Origin: Asticcacaulis sp. MM231
Lineage (GTDB): Bacteria; Pseudomonadota; Alphaproteobacteria; Caulobacterales; Caulobacteraceae
NCBI RefSeq assembly: GCF_964186625.1
Contig: NZ_OZ075109.1
Span: 496,001-560,000, forward strand
Length of the DNA stretch: 64,000 bases
Direction of reading: 5' to 3'
Part shown: positions 24,797-33,320 of the stretch, piece by piece
Numbering within the stretch: position 1 is the stretch's first letter
Layout of the letters: each line of letters starts with the position of its first letter
Translations under genes and position numbers: made by a program
Notes under the pieces: generated by a model
The model's input: only the letters and a program-made list of their open reading frames with translations
Databases searched by the model: none
Told to the model about the DNA's origin: nothing

Positions 24797-25748
24797 ACGA
24801 CCAGACGGTTCGGCGGAATATTGGGCCATTCGCCTTAAATCTTCCCCCCTCCAACCGGCCGAACAGGCCTCCCTCGACACATGGCTGAGTGAGGACGAGC
24901 GGCGCCAGGGGGCCTTGCTGCGCGCCCAGGCGACATTGTCCTACCTTGATCGGGGACGGGCTTTGTCGACTTCAGAGCCTTATTCCGCCCATCCAAGGAC
25001 CCGACGCGGTTTCTTAGGTTATGTTGCCGGCGCCGCAGCGGCTGCTACCGCGGCGAGCCTGATCTTGCTGCTGCCGCGAAACAAACAGATCGTCACCGAG
25101 ATAGGCGAAGTCCGGCAGGTCCCGCTGACAGATGGCTCAGTCGCAACCATAAACACCGCATCCAAGGTCGAGGTCCGTTTCGAAAAAACCAAACGCATTG
25201 TAGAATTGTCCGATGGAGAGGCCTGGTTTCGAGTCGCACACGACAAGACACGCCCATTTATCGTGAAGGCGGGAGATGTGCGGGTACGCGCCATTGGTAC
25301 AGCCTTTTCGGTGCGCCGCCGCAACAGCAGCGCGGATGTCTTGGTGACCGAAGGTGTTGTCGAAACCTGGGTCGTTGGCAAGCAGAACCAGGCTGTAAGG
25401 ATCGAAGCCGGATCAAAAGCCTTTATTTCCAGTGATGCCGGCGAAATTGCTCCCACCCTTGCCTCCCAAGAAATCGACCGCTCCCTCGCCTGGCGTACCG
25501 GCGAACTGGCGCTCGACGGTGAAACGCTTGATTTCGCAGTTGAGGAGATCAACCGCTACAACACAAAGAAACTGGTCGTCGACACCCCCGATCTCGGACG
25601 AGAGCCTCTGGTGGGTTACTTTCGCACCAACGAGCCGGCCAACTTTGGCCATGCCGTTTCCGCACTCCTGGGCGCAAGGGTAATTGATGACGGTAATGTT
25701 ATACGCATAGCAAGACCAATTAGAGACCTGAACGAGCCCAATTCATAA
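24786..25748 (+). CDS. FecR-family anti-sigma/signal transducer
   Basis: This protein of about 320 residues spans the inner membrane once (about 80-100, rich in Ala) and should relay the receptor signal to the sigma factor encoded just before it. The N-terminus has the FecR_N pattern A..W..RL.......E...L..WL. The periplasmic FecR domain contains VPLTDGSVATINTASKVEV and GEAWFRV, followed by a C-terminal STN-like segment (FAVEEINRYN). I start it at the ATG at 24786, not 24771, because it gives the standard N-terminus and an 11-base overlap with the sigma gene. It precedes the STN receptor by 93 bases. Confidence 0.92.
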   Translation: MENERPDGSAEYWAIRLKSSPLQPAEQASLDTWLSEDERRQGALLRAQATLSYLDRGRALSTSEPYSAHPRTRRGFLGYVAGAAAAATAASLILLLPRNKQIVTEIGEVRQVPLTDGSVATINTASKVEVRFEKTKRIVELSDGEAWFRVAHDKTRPFIVKAGDVRVRAIGTAFSVRRRNSSADVLVTEGVVETWVVGKQNQAVRIEAGSKAFISSDAGEIAPTLASQEIDRSLAWRTGELALDGETLDFAVEEINRYNTKKLVVDTPDLGREPLVGYFRTNEPANFGHAVSALLGARVIDDGNVIRIARPIRDLNEPNS

Positions 25749-25841
25749 AATTTTTATAACCAAACTGACGGAAGCCTTCCACCCAACCGTCTACATTCCC
25801 AGAGCCGCAAGGGCTCACTTAGGCATTAAGGAGATAGTCCA

Positions 25842-28800
25842 ATGGGGGCTTTGGGTAAGGTGGGGTTGAAGCCATGGTTGTTCGGTTCGACAGCTGCAAT
25901 CGTTTGCGTAATCGGGAGCACACCCGTCTATGCGCAGACAAGAACATTTGATGTCGCTGCACAACCGGCGTCTCGGAGCCTTCCTCTTTTCGGCAAACAA
26001 GCGGGCGTGCAGATTCTGGCCAGCGCCAAGACCCTCGCCACCAAACGCACCAATCAGGTGAAAGGGGACTATACCGTCGCCGCCGGGATGGCGCAGCTTC
26101 TGGCTGGTACCGGCCTCGTTGGGGTACCTGATAGCGCTTCGGGCATTCTGACAATTCGTGACACCAACCCGGTCGCTTCCGTAGAATACACCGCCGTACA
26201 GGCTACGTCGTCCAATACGACGTCTATCGCAGAAGGTCCTCAGCCTGCAACCAGTGCCGACAGTATGGCTGACACCCAGATCGCTACGACGGAAGTCGTT
26301 GTAACGGGCATTAAGCGTAGCCTGCAAAAATCGGCCGCAGCCAAGAAAGCCTCCAACTCGATCGTGGAAGTCGTAACGGCAGAGGACATCGGCAAACTGC
26401 CAGGACTGAGTATTGCCGAGTCACTTGCGCGTATGCCGGGCGTAGCGGCGCAGCGCGTCGACGGACGCGCTCAGGTGTTGTCGATCCGTGGTCTGGCGCC
26501 AAAGTTCGGCGTCACACTGCTCAATGGCCAGGAAATGGTCAGTACCGGCGATGATCGCTCTTTCGAATATGACCAGTTTCCGGCGGAGCTGGTAAGTTCG
26601 GCCACGCTTTACAAGACCCCTGATGCGTCATTAGGGACCATGGGCCTCTCCGGCACTGTCGATATTCGCACCTTGCAACCCCTGGATTTCCATGGCCGCA
26701 AGATTAACGTCAGCGCACGGGTGGATTCAAACTCTATCGGCGACACGATTCCCGGCACCAAGAGCACGGGCAACCGCCTGAGTTTTTCGTATATCGACCA
26801 GTTTGCCGATGGCAAGATCGGTGTCGCCATAGGCTATGCCCACCTCGACAGTCCAAATCAAAAGCAATACTTCAACCCTTGGGACTATGGTACGGGCAAC
26901 GACCTTGGCGTCAACGGCGTCACCACAGCCTATACCTTCAATGGTTTCGAAACAGGTGTGGCATCAACCAAAACCGTGCGCGACGGTCTGCTGGGCGTTG
27001 TTCAATTCAAGCCCAACGACACCTTCACAAGTCAGGTCAATCTCTTCCATTCCAAATTTCAACAACGCATGGACGGCCGTGAGTTGGTGGGTGTCCTGGC
27101 CAATTGGGCGAGTGGCAGCACACCCTCGGCAACAATCGGCACGGCCGGTGTCACGGTCACCAATGCCAGTCCGATTTTGACTATGCGTAAAGATAATCGC
27201 GACGATCAGGTGGATGCCATCAGCTGGACCAACAGCTTTGAGTTAGGTGAGTGGAAGGCGCGGGCAGACCTTGGGGTATCACATGCCAAGCGGAAGGAAT
27301 GGATGGCGGAAGCCTACGCCATGCCGACGACGCCCATCACATTCACTGTAGCCCTGCCGACGGGCTACGACGCCTTCGGCAAGGTTGCCTCGACGTTTGA
27401 CTTCGGTAATGGTGCCAACTATCGACTGGCGGGTGCCTGGTGGGGCGGTGGGGCTTATGGCGCCGTGGCGCAGGTTGACGACAAGATGACGACGGCCCGG
27501 CTGTCGGCCAAACGCAGCCTCGACTGGGGCGTGATCAGCGCCTTCGAAGGTGGCCTGATCTACGGCGAACGCGACAAGACACTCACCTATGTCGGCACGA
27601 ACTACAACTTCAAGAACGCCTCCCCCTGCCTCGACGGTTTGGTGTGCGCGCCAATGCCTTCCGGTCTGCTGCAATCGTCCGTCGACCTTGGCTTTGCAGG
27701 CGTGCCGCATCTCATTAGCTTTGACGTCGGACAGGCCCTGGCCAGTGGCGCCTATATCGCATCGCCAAATGACCCGAAGAGTCCGGCGTGGAACTGGGGT
27801 GTCAACGAAAAGGTGACGACGGCCTTCGCGAAGTTCGACATCAATTATCAAAGCGCCATTCCCATACGCGGTAATTTTGGCCTCCAGGCCGTCAGCGCGA
27901 AGCAAAGCGCCACAGGTCTTTATGTCGACGCCAGCGGCGCTCGGAACCCGATCCAAGGCGGCACCGACTATACAGATGTGCTTCCCAGCCTGAACCTCAT
28001 AGCCGAGTTGGGTAATGCAACCTATCTACGCTTCGGCGCTGCAAAAGCCGTCGCACGACCCAATATGGCTGACATGCGCGCCGGCATCACGGCATCGGTG
28101 AACACCTCCGACCATCAATGGTATGGCTCAGGCGGCAATCCCAACCTCAAGCCATGGCAATCGAACGACTACGATGTGTCGCTAGAAAAATACTTTGGCA
28201 AGGGCGCCTATGTCGCGGTCGCCGCCTTTATCAAAGACGTCACGACAGGTATTGTCACCAAGGATGTGGCTTACGATTTCACCGGCTTTGTTAACCCTTC
28301 CGGAATCACGCCGACCAGCAATATGGGGACCTTGACCACCCCGACAAACACTAGCGGCGGCAAGGTTCAGGGCTGGGAACTCAGTGGCACGCTCGACGGT
28401 GGCCAGTTTCACCCTGCACTGGAGGGCTTCGAACTCATCGGCAGCTTTTCCAAGACCAAGGTCAAGGCCAGTACAGATGCCGATGGTGTCCGGGTCGGCA
28501 CCTTGCTCGAAGGCCTGTCCGGAGAAGTATGGACCGCAACAGCCTACTATGAAAATCATGGCTTCCAGGCGCGCATTGGCGAGCGTTATCGCTCTGGCTT
28601 TACAGCCACGCGACACAATGCCTTTCGTTTCGTAACCGATACGATCCGGCCGGAAAAAATCGTCGACGCCCAGATAGGTTACACGATCCCTTCTGGACCG
28701 ATGAAAGACATGGCGATTTCTTTGCAAGCCAACAACCTTACCAATACGCCTTATGTGGTGACTCAGACGGTCGATGGCCACACCATCGTCAAGGAACATC

Positions 28801-28847
28801 ACGAGTTTGGCACGGAATACCTGCTGGGCGTGTCCTTCTCCTTCTAG
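25842..28847 (+). CDS. TonB-dependent receptor with STN signalling domain
   Basis: This outer-membrane receptor of 1001 residues has a signal peptide (about 1-32), an STN domain (about 33-110, FDVAAQPASRSL...GVQILAS), a TonB-box region (TEVVVTGIK) and a plug and barrel ending in LLGVSFSF. It is of the large carbohydrate/amino-sugar type (KLPGLSIAESLARMPGV). AAGGAG eight bases before the ATG supports the start. It follows its own sigma/FecR pair and precedes a hairpin and then hexosaminidase, esterase, NagX-like and PhoD genes. The ligand is probably an amino-sugar oligosaccharide or a phosphate-containing glycan. It is not closely paired with a second receptor, unlike the other two STN receptors in the window. 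Confidence 0.93.
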   Translation: MGALGKVGLKPWLFGSTAAIVCVIGSTPVYAQTRTFDVAAQPASRSLPLFGKQAGVQILASAKTLATKRTNQVKGDYTVAAGMAQLLAGTGLVGVPDSASGILTIRDTNPVASVEYTAVQATSSNTTSIAEGPQPATSADSMADTQIATTEVVVTGIKRSLQKSAAAKKASNSIVEVVTAEDIGKLPGLSIAESLARMPGVAAQRVDGRAQVLSIRGLAPKFGVTLLNGQEMVSTGDDRSFEYDQFPAELVSSATLYKTPDASLGTMGLSGTVDIRTLQPLDFHGRKINVSARVDSNSIGDTIPGTKSTGNRLSFSYIDQFADGKIGVAIGYAHLDSPNQKQYFNPWDYGTGNDLGVNGVTTAYTFNGFETGVASTKTVRDGLLGVVQFKPNDTFTSQVNLFHSKFQQRMDGRELVGVLANWASGSTPSATIGTAGVTVTNASPILTMRKDNRDDQVDAISWTNSFELGEWKARADLGVSHAKRKEWMAEAYAMPTTPITFTVALPTGYDAFGKVASTFDFGNGANYRLAGAWWGGGAYGAVAQVDDKMTTARLSAKRSLDWGVISAFEGGLIYGERDKTLTYVGTNYNFKNASPCLDGLVCAPMPSGLLQSSVDLGFAGVPHLISFDVGQALASGAYIASPNDPKSPAWNWGVNEKVTTAFAKFDINYQSAIPIRGNFGLQAVSAKQSATGLYVDASGARNPIQGGTDYTDVLPSLNLIAELGNATYLRFGAAKAVARPNMADMRAGITASVNTSDHQWYGSGGNPNLKPWQSNDYDVSLEKYFGKGAYVAVAAFIKDVTTGIVTKDVAYDFTGFVNPSGITPTSNMGTLTTPTNTSGGKVQGWELSGTLDGGQFHPALEGFELIGSFSKTKVKASTDADGVRVGTLLEGLSGEVWTATAYYENHGFQARIGERYRSGFTATRHNAFRFVTDTIRPEKIVDAQIGYTIPSGPMKDMAISLQANNLTNTPYVVTQTVDGHTIVKEHHEFGTEYLLGVSFSF

Positions 28848-28868
28848 AGCAGGACGTCTGTTGCGTGT

Positions 28869-28904
28869 GTCTCCCCGGCCGATCATCGGTCGGGGAGACG
28901 TTTT
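28869..28904 (+). terminator. Strong stem-loop with U-run between receptor and GH20
   Basis: The stem GTCTCCCCG...CGGGGAGAC (28869-28899), with a GC-rich core and a short loop, is followed by GTTTT. It lies 22 bases after the receptor stop and 48 bases before the GH20 start on the same strand. It should stop most receptor transcripts, leaving the downstream enzymes expressed by readthrough or from a promoter not seen. Confidence 0.85.
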
Positions 28905-28951
28905 ATAAGCGCCGTCTGCGCTGTCCGGTTACACCCAGAAAGAAGACCATT

Positions 28952-31477
28952 ATGGCGCCCCGGAATGTATGCCGCCTTCAAAACGCGTTGACTGCCCTGC
29001 TTCTGTTCGCTGCGCTTATCATGGCACCTTTGGATGTCGCGGCCGCCACTTCACAGCCCTCCCTCGCTTTACGATGGCGTGTCGTCACCACCAGCCCTGC
29101 ATCAACGCGCGCGGCCTTCATCCTGACCAATACCGGCAAAGTCCCCATAACCGCTTCCGGTTGGGCGATCTATTTCACCTCCATTGCCGGTGCGAAGACG
29201 GCAGAAAAAACCGATAGCGGCGCCATCACACATGTCGTGGGTTCCCTCTATAGTATTCGCCCCTCATTGCACGAGAGCCAGTCCGTCGGCATGATAGCGC
29301 CGGGGGCCTCACTCCGACTATATCTTGACCACCCCGAAATCATGGTCATGAGCGATAAGGCGCCTACGGCACCTTACATCGTCTTCGATGCCCACCCTGC
29401 CGATGGCCTTGCTATTCTTGACTATCAGCGTGAGCCGATCGAGCCCACCACGCAGATGTCTGCCACAGGTGGCTCGGTGATCACGCCTGAGGCCATTTAC
29501 GCCCAGAATGACGCGATAACCGACGTGCCTCTCAGCGCGCTGCCCCCCGTCTTTCCAACACCCCTGCACGTCGACCGCACATCAGGAAGCGTCCTCCTGA
29601 AAGCAAAGCCCCAAATTCTTGCACCGCACCTTCTGGCGCAGGCGGCCGCGTTCGCACGCACCCTGTTTGCCGGTTACGACCTGCCACACGATAAGGGGGA
29701 GGTGGTCGTTCGCCTCGAGTTGGGTACGGTTCCTGACCAGACATCTCCGGAAGCCTATCGTCTGACCATCAGCCCACATTCAGGGATTGTCGTCACCGGC
29801 AACGCGCCCGTCGGGGTCTATTTTGGCCTGCAGTCGTTGCGCCAGCTTCTGGCCGGCGCCGAAAGGGTGCCAGGTGGCTTCCGTGTTCCGGCCGTGACCG
29901 TCGTGGACGCCCCCCGCTTTCCTTACCGCGGCCTTATGATGGATGTGGCGCGTAATTTCCAAAGCAAGGAGAAGGTCTTTGATGTTATCGACCTGATGGC
30001 GCGCTATAAGCTCAATAGCCTGCATCTTCATCTGACAGATGACGAAGGCTGGCGTCTTGCTATTCCGCGTTTACCGGAACTGACGACGGTGGGCGCGCGG
30101 CGTGGACACAGCGTCGACGGGTCTGACAGGTTGCCACCGGCCTATGGATCCGGGCCTGACATCAGCGATGGTCATGGCAGTGGGTTCTACACGGCGGACG
30201 ACTATGTGGCCATCCTGGCTTATGCCAAGGCTCGCCATATTGACGTCATACCGGAAATCGAAATGCCGGGGCATGCACGCGCGGCCGTTCGGGCCATGCA
30301 AGTCCGGGCACGCAGGCTCAGCGCGTCAGGCGATCCGCATGCGGCTGACTTTCTCCTCAGCGATCCCTCCGACCTCTCGGTTTATGAATCCGCGCAGGCC
30401 TATTCCGACAATGTGCTCGATCCAGGACTTGAGTCGACCTACAGGTTCATTGCCATCGTTGTCGCCGAGGTTGCCGCTCTTCATCGCCGCGCCGGCGTGC
30501 CTTTACGCGTATTACACGTGGGGGGAGATGAACTGGCTGACGGGGCCTGGGAAGGGTCGCCTGCGGCTCAGAAAGCGATGAGCCAGCTTCCTGGGCATAC
30601 GACCGCCGATGTGTGGAACCACTTCTACGACCGCGTAGACACTATTCTTGAAAGCGAGCATATCGAGCCCGCCGGATGGGAAGAGTTGGGCGTACGCAAA
30701 GAGCGGATCGGTGGCCAATCTCGCCTGACGACCAGCGATCACTTTCTGCATCGTAACGTCACGCTCTATGTCTGGAATAATCTTGCAGGATCGCAAGACC
30801 TGGCCTACCGCCTGGCCAATACAGGCTATCAGGTAATTTTGGCCCCGGCGACCAACCTCTACTTCGACATGGCCTACAGCTACGATCCCGCAGAACCGGG
30901 ACATAACTGGGCGGCCTATACCGATCTTAAAGATGTCTACACATTCGATCCTATGGCCATGACGAACATCGGAAGTGAGCCGCAAACGTCCCTCAGCGCG
31001 GCAGGTCGCGCCAACATCACCGGACTTGAGGCCACCCTTTTTTCCGAAACCATCCGCGAGCCGCAGCGTATCGATTATATGCTGATGCCAAGGCTGCTGG
31101 CCCTGGCTGAACGCGCCTGGGCCCCAGAGCCAGCTTGGGCGCGTGCGGCCGACCCGGTAACCGCAGACGCCTTGCGCGCCGCTGACTGGTCTTCATTTGC
31201 CAATAGCGTTGGCAAGCAAATCTTGCCAGGCCTGGATGCCGATATGCCCAACCTGGCCTACCGTCTGCCGCCCCCCGGGCTACGCCGTGATGGCGCTCGG
31301 ATTCTCGTCAATACGCAGCTCCCGGGCCTGACGCTGCGCTATACGACAGATGGGCGCCTGCCGGATACAACGAGCCCGCACGTCACAGGCCCGATCACTG
31401 AGAAAGGCCTGATTACGGTGGCGGCCTTCTCCCATACCGGCCGCAGTGGCCGAGCTTCCAGCCTCACCAATCCTTAG
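28952..31477 (+). CDS. Exported GH20 beta-N-acetylhexosaminidase (chitobiase-like)
   Basis: This enzyme of about 841 residues removes terminal N-acetylglucosamine or N-acetylgalactosamine. Domain order is the full chitobiase layout: signal peptide (1-31), N-terminal carbohydrate-binding domain (about 35-175), GH20b domain (about 195-325), catalytic barrel (about 330-740) and a C-terminal immunoglobulin-like CHB_HEX_C domain (LRYTTDG). The catalytic pair is Asp526-Glu527 in HVGGDE, so the active site is intact. The frame extends upstream to 28865, but the ATG at 28952 begins the signal peptide and has a purine-rich AGAAAGAAGA before it. It heads a tight run with the esterase, NagX-like and PhoD genes. 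Confidence 0.95.
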   Translation: MAPRNVCRLQNALTALLLFAALIMAPLDVAAATSQPSLALRWRVVTTSPASTRAAFILTNTGKVPITASGWAIYFTSIAGAKTAEKTDSGAITHVVGSLYSIRPSLHESQSVGMIAPGASLRLYLDHPEIMVMSDKAPTAPYIVFDAHPADGLAILDYQREPIEPTTQMSATGGSVITPEAIYAQNDAITDVPLSALPPVFPTPLHVDRTSGSVLLKAKPQILAPHLLAQAAAFARTLFAGYDLPHDKGEVVVRLELGTVPDQTSPEAYRLTISPHSGIVVTGNAPVGVYFGLQSLRQLLAGAERVPGGFRVPAVTVVDAPRFPYRGLMMDVARNFQSKEKVFDVIDLMARYKLNSLHLHLTDDEGWRLAIPRLPELTTVGARRGHSVDGSDRLPPAYGSGPDISDGHGSGFYTADDYVAILAYAKARHIDVIPEIEMPGHARAAVRAMQVRARRLSASGDPHAADFLLSDPSDLSVYESAQAYSDNVLDPGLESTYRFIAIVVAEVAALHRRAGVPLRVLHVGGDELADGAWEGSPAAQKAMSQLPGHTTADVWNHFYDRVDTILESEHIEPAGWEELGVRKERIGGQSRLTTSDHFLHRNVTLYVWNNLAGSQDLAYRLANTGYQVILAPATNLYFDMAYSYDPAEPGHNWAAYTDLKDVYTFDPMAMTNIGSEPQTSLSAAGRANITGLEATLFSETIREPQRIDYMLMPRLLALAERAWAPEPAWARAADPVTADALRAADWSSFANSVGKQILPGLDADMPNLAYRLPPPGLRRDGARILVNTQLPGLTLRYTTDGRLPDTTSPHVTGPITEKGLITVAAFSHTGRSGRASSLTNP

Positions 31478-31488
31478 AAAGCGGCGTC

Positions 31489-32205
31489 ATGTTAAAATCC
31501 AAACACATTGTTTGCGGCATCTTCCTTGGCCTTGGCCTTATCGCCACGCCGGAGGCCTGGGCCGGAAGCGAAGACACCGATTGGGCAAACCTGCACGCCT
31601 TTCGTCAAAGGGACGCCGATCTGATCGCCCGCGGCCCTATTCCGCATAGTGTGGTTTTCATGGGGGATTCGATTACCGAATTCTGGGATCAGGACCATCA
31701 GAACCAGTTTGCCGAGCCCACACATATCAATCGCGGTATCAGCGGGCAGACAACGCAACAAATGCTGCTCCGCTTCCGCCAGGATGTGATCGCCCTCCAG
31801 CCTGAAACCGTGATTATACTGGCCGGGACCAATGACATCGCCGGCAATACCGGCGTCACGACCAATGCCATGATCGAAGACAATATTGCGTCTATGGCCG
31901 AACTGGCGCGAAGCCACGGAATCCGGGTGATTTTGGCCTCTGTCCTGCCCGCAGACCATTACTGGTGGGCCCCTGACATTAAACCCGCAGCGCGCATTGC
32001 CGATCTGAACCTGTGGCTGAAGGCCTTCGCCGCAAAACAGGGCGCGGGCTATATCAACTTTTTCACCCCCATGGCCGACCAAACCGGCGGCTTAAAGCCT
32101 GAGTATGGCGCCGACGGTGTCCATCCCAATGCTGCCGGATATGCCGTCATGAACCGGCTGGTCAGGGATGCCCTGTCAACACCGCCATCCGCACCTGAAA
32201 GATAG
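31489..32205 (+). CDS. Exported SGNH/GDSL-family esterase
   Basis: This hydrolase of 238 residues has a signal peptide (1-25, ending AWA). The four SGNH blocks are present: GDSIT with nucleophile Ser 61, GISGQTT with the oxyanion Gly, GTND with the Asn, and DGVHPN with the catalytic Asp and His. Such enzymes remove acetyl or other acyl esters, often from glycans, in the periplasm. It starts 11 bases after the hexosaminidase stop and five bases before the NagX-like gene, which fits de-esterification of an amino-sugar substrate before or during hexosaminidase attack. The real ester is unknown. Confidence 0.9.
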   Translation: MLKSKHIVCGIFLGLGLIATPEAWAGSEDTDWANLHAFRQRDADLIARGPIPHSVVFMGDSITEFWDQDHQNQFAEPTHINRGISGQTTQQMLLRFRQDVIALQPETVIILAGTNDIAGNTGVTTNAMIEDNIASMAELARSHGIRVILASVLPADHYWWAPDIKPAARIADLNLWLKAFAAKQGAGYINFFTPMADQTGGLKPEYGADGVHPNAAGYAVMNRLVRDALSTPPSAPER

Positions 32206-32210
32206 GTTCC

Positions 32211-33320
32211 ATGTCGCTGCCAAGCAACCGCTTCCAGGCGGTCGATGTTCTGCGGGGGCTGACCCTCGCGCTCATGATCGTGGTCAATATGTCGATAAGT
32301 GACACATTGTCCTTTTCCCAACTCCTGCATTCGACGTGGAACGGCTTCACCTTGACGGATGCCGTGTTTCCAACCTTCCTTTTTGTTATGGGTAACGCGC
32401 TGGGATTCACCCTGGAGCGGTATGAGACACAAGGACGCACTGTACTCCTGCGCAAGGTTGCCGTGCGCACCGGAATTATGTTTCTGTGCGGCCTCGTGGT
32501 CTCGAATTTTCCCTTCTTTACCTTTCAAGACGGAGCGGTTCACTGGGTGAGCTTGTCACAACTCCGGATCATGGGCGTTCTGCAACGGATATCGCTCGCC
32601 TATGCCCTGGCCACGCTCATAGTTCATGTCTCGGGCACCCGTGGTGCGGTCATTTATATCGCCGCAGCGCTGATCGGCAATGTCTGGCTGAACGCAGTCT
32701 TCGGTGACAACACCCTCGCCGGTAACCTTGCCTTGAAACTGGATACCTTCGTTCTTGGCGCCTCCCATCTCTATCGTGGCGAAGGCATACCTTACGATCC
32801 GGAAGGGCTGCTAGGCACCTTGCCTGCCGTCGTCAATGTGCTGGCCGGCTACCTGGCGGTACTCTATGTGCGCAAGCGCCCCGAGGGCCGCACGCCCCTC
32901 CCCCTTCTCTTCAGCGCAGGTCTGGCACTCATCGTGCTTTCGCTGGCACTCAACGGATGGGTGCCCATCAACAAGAAGCTCTGGACCAGCACCTATGTTC
33001 TATGCGCGACGGGACTCGATTTGGTCGTCCTCGCTGCCCTGATCCTGCTAGTCGACGTCTGGAAAGTTCGGTGGCTATCCGCCTATTTTGAAATCTTCGG
33101 TAAGAACGCGCTGGCCATCTATATCCTGGCTGAACTCCTGATGGCGCTTGCATGGACGATTCAGGTTGGCGCTCATCCCCTCTTCCTGTGGATATTTGAG
33201 GCCGGCTTTCGTTGGCTGCCTGGCAAATGGGCATCCCTGCTGTTCGCCCTGGCCTTTGCCCAGGTCTGCTGGCTGGTGGCGTTCATCATGGACAGAAAGC
33301 GAATCTATGTCCGAATCTGA
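32211..33320 (+). CDS. nagX: NagX-like membrane acyltransferase (DUF5009)
   Basis: This inner-membrane protein of 369 residues has about ten predicted membrane helices and the N-terminal signature R..A.DVLRGLTLA.MI.VN, shared with heparan-alpha-glucosaminide N-acetyltransferase relatives. In other proteobacteria nagX sits in N-acetylglucosamine and chitin-use loci, and a role in moving or acylating amino sugars at the membrane is proposed. Here it follows hexosaminidase and esterase genes by a few bases and its end overlaps the phoD start by 14 bases. Family assignment is good; the reaction is uncertain. Confidence 0.82.
   Translation: MSLPSNRFQAVDVLRGLTLALMIVVNMSISDTLSFSQLLHSTWNGFTLTDAVFPTFLFVMGNALGFTLERYETQGRTVLLRKVAVRTGIMFLCGLVVSNFPFFTFQDGAVHWVSLSQLRIMGVLQRISLAYALATLIVHVSGTRGAVIYIAAALIGNVWLNAVFGDNTLAGNLALKLDTFVLGASHLYRGEGIPYDPEGLLGTLPAVVNVLAGYLAVLYVRKRPEGRTPLPLLFSAGLALIVLSLALNGWVPINKKLWTSTYVLCATGLDLVVLAALILLVDVWKVRWLSAYFEIFGKNALAIYILAELLMALAWTIQVGAHPLFLWIFEAGFRWLPGKWASLLFALAFAQVCWLVAFIMDRKRIYVRI

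Noticed and set aside
25749..25841. ECF-type -35/-10 promoter (GGAAGCC...CGTCTA) before the STN receptor
   Set aside because: The elements are present but their spacing is too short for a standard ECF promoter, and the other two loci do not share it.
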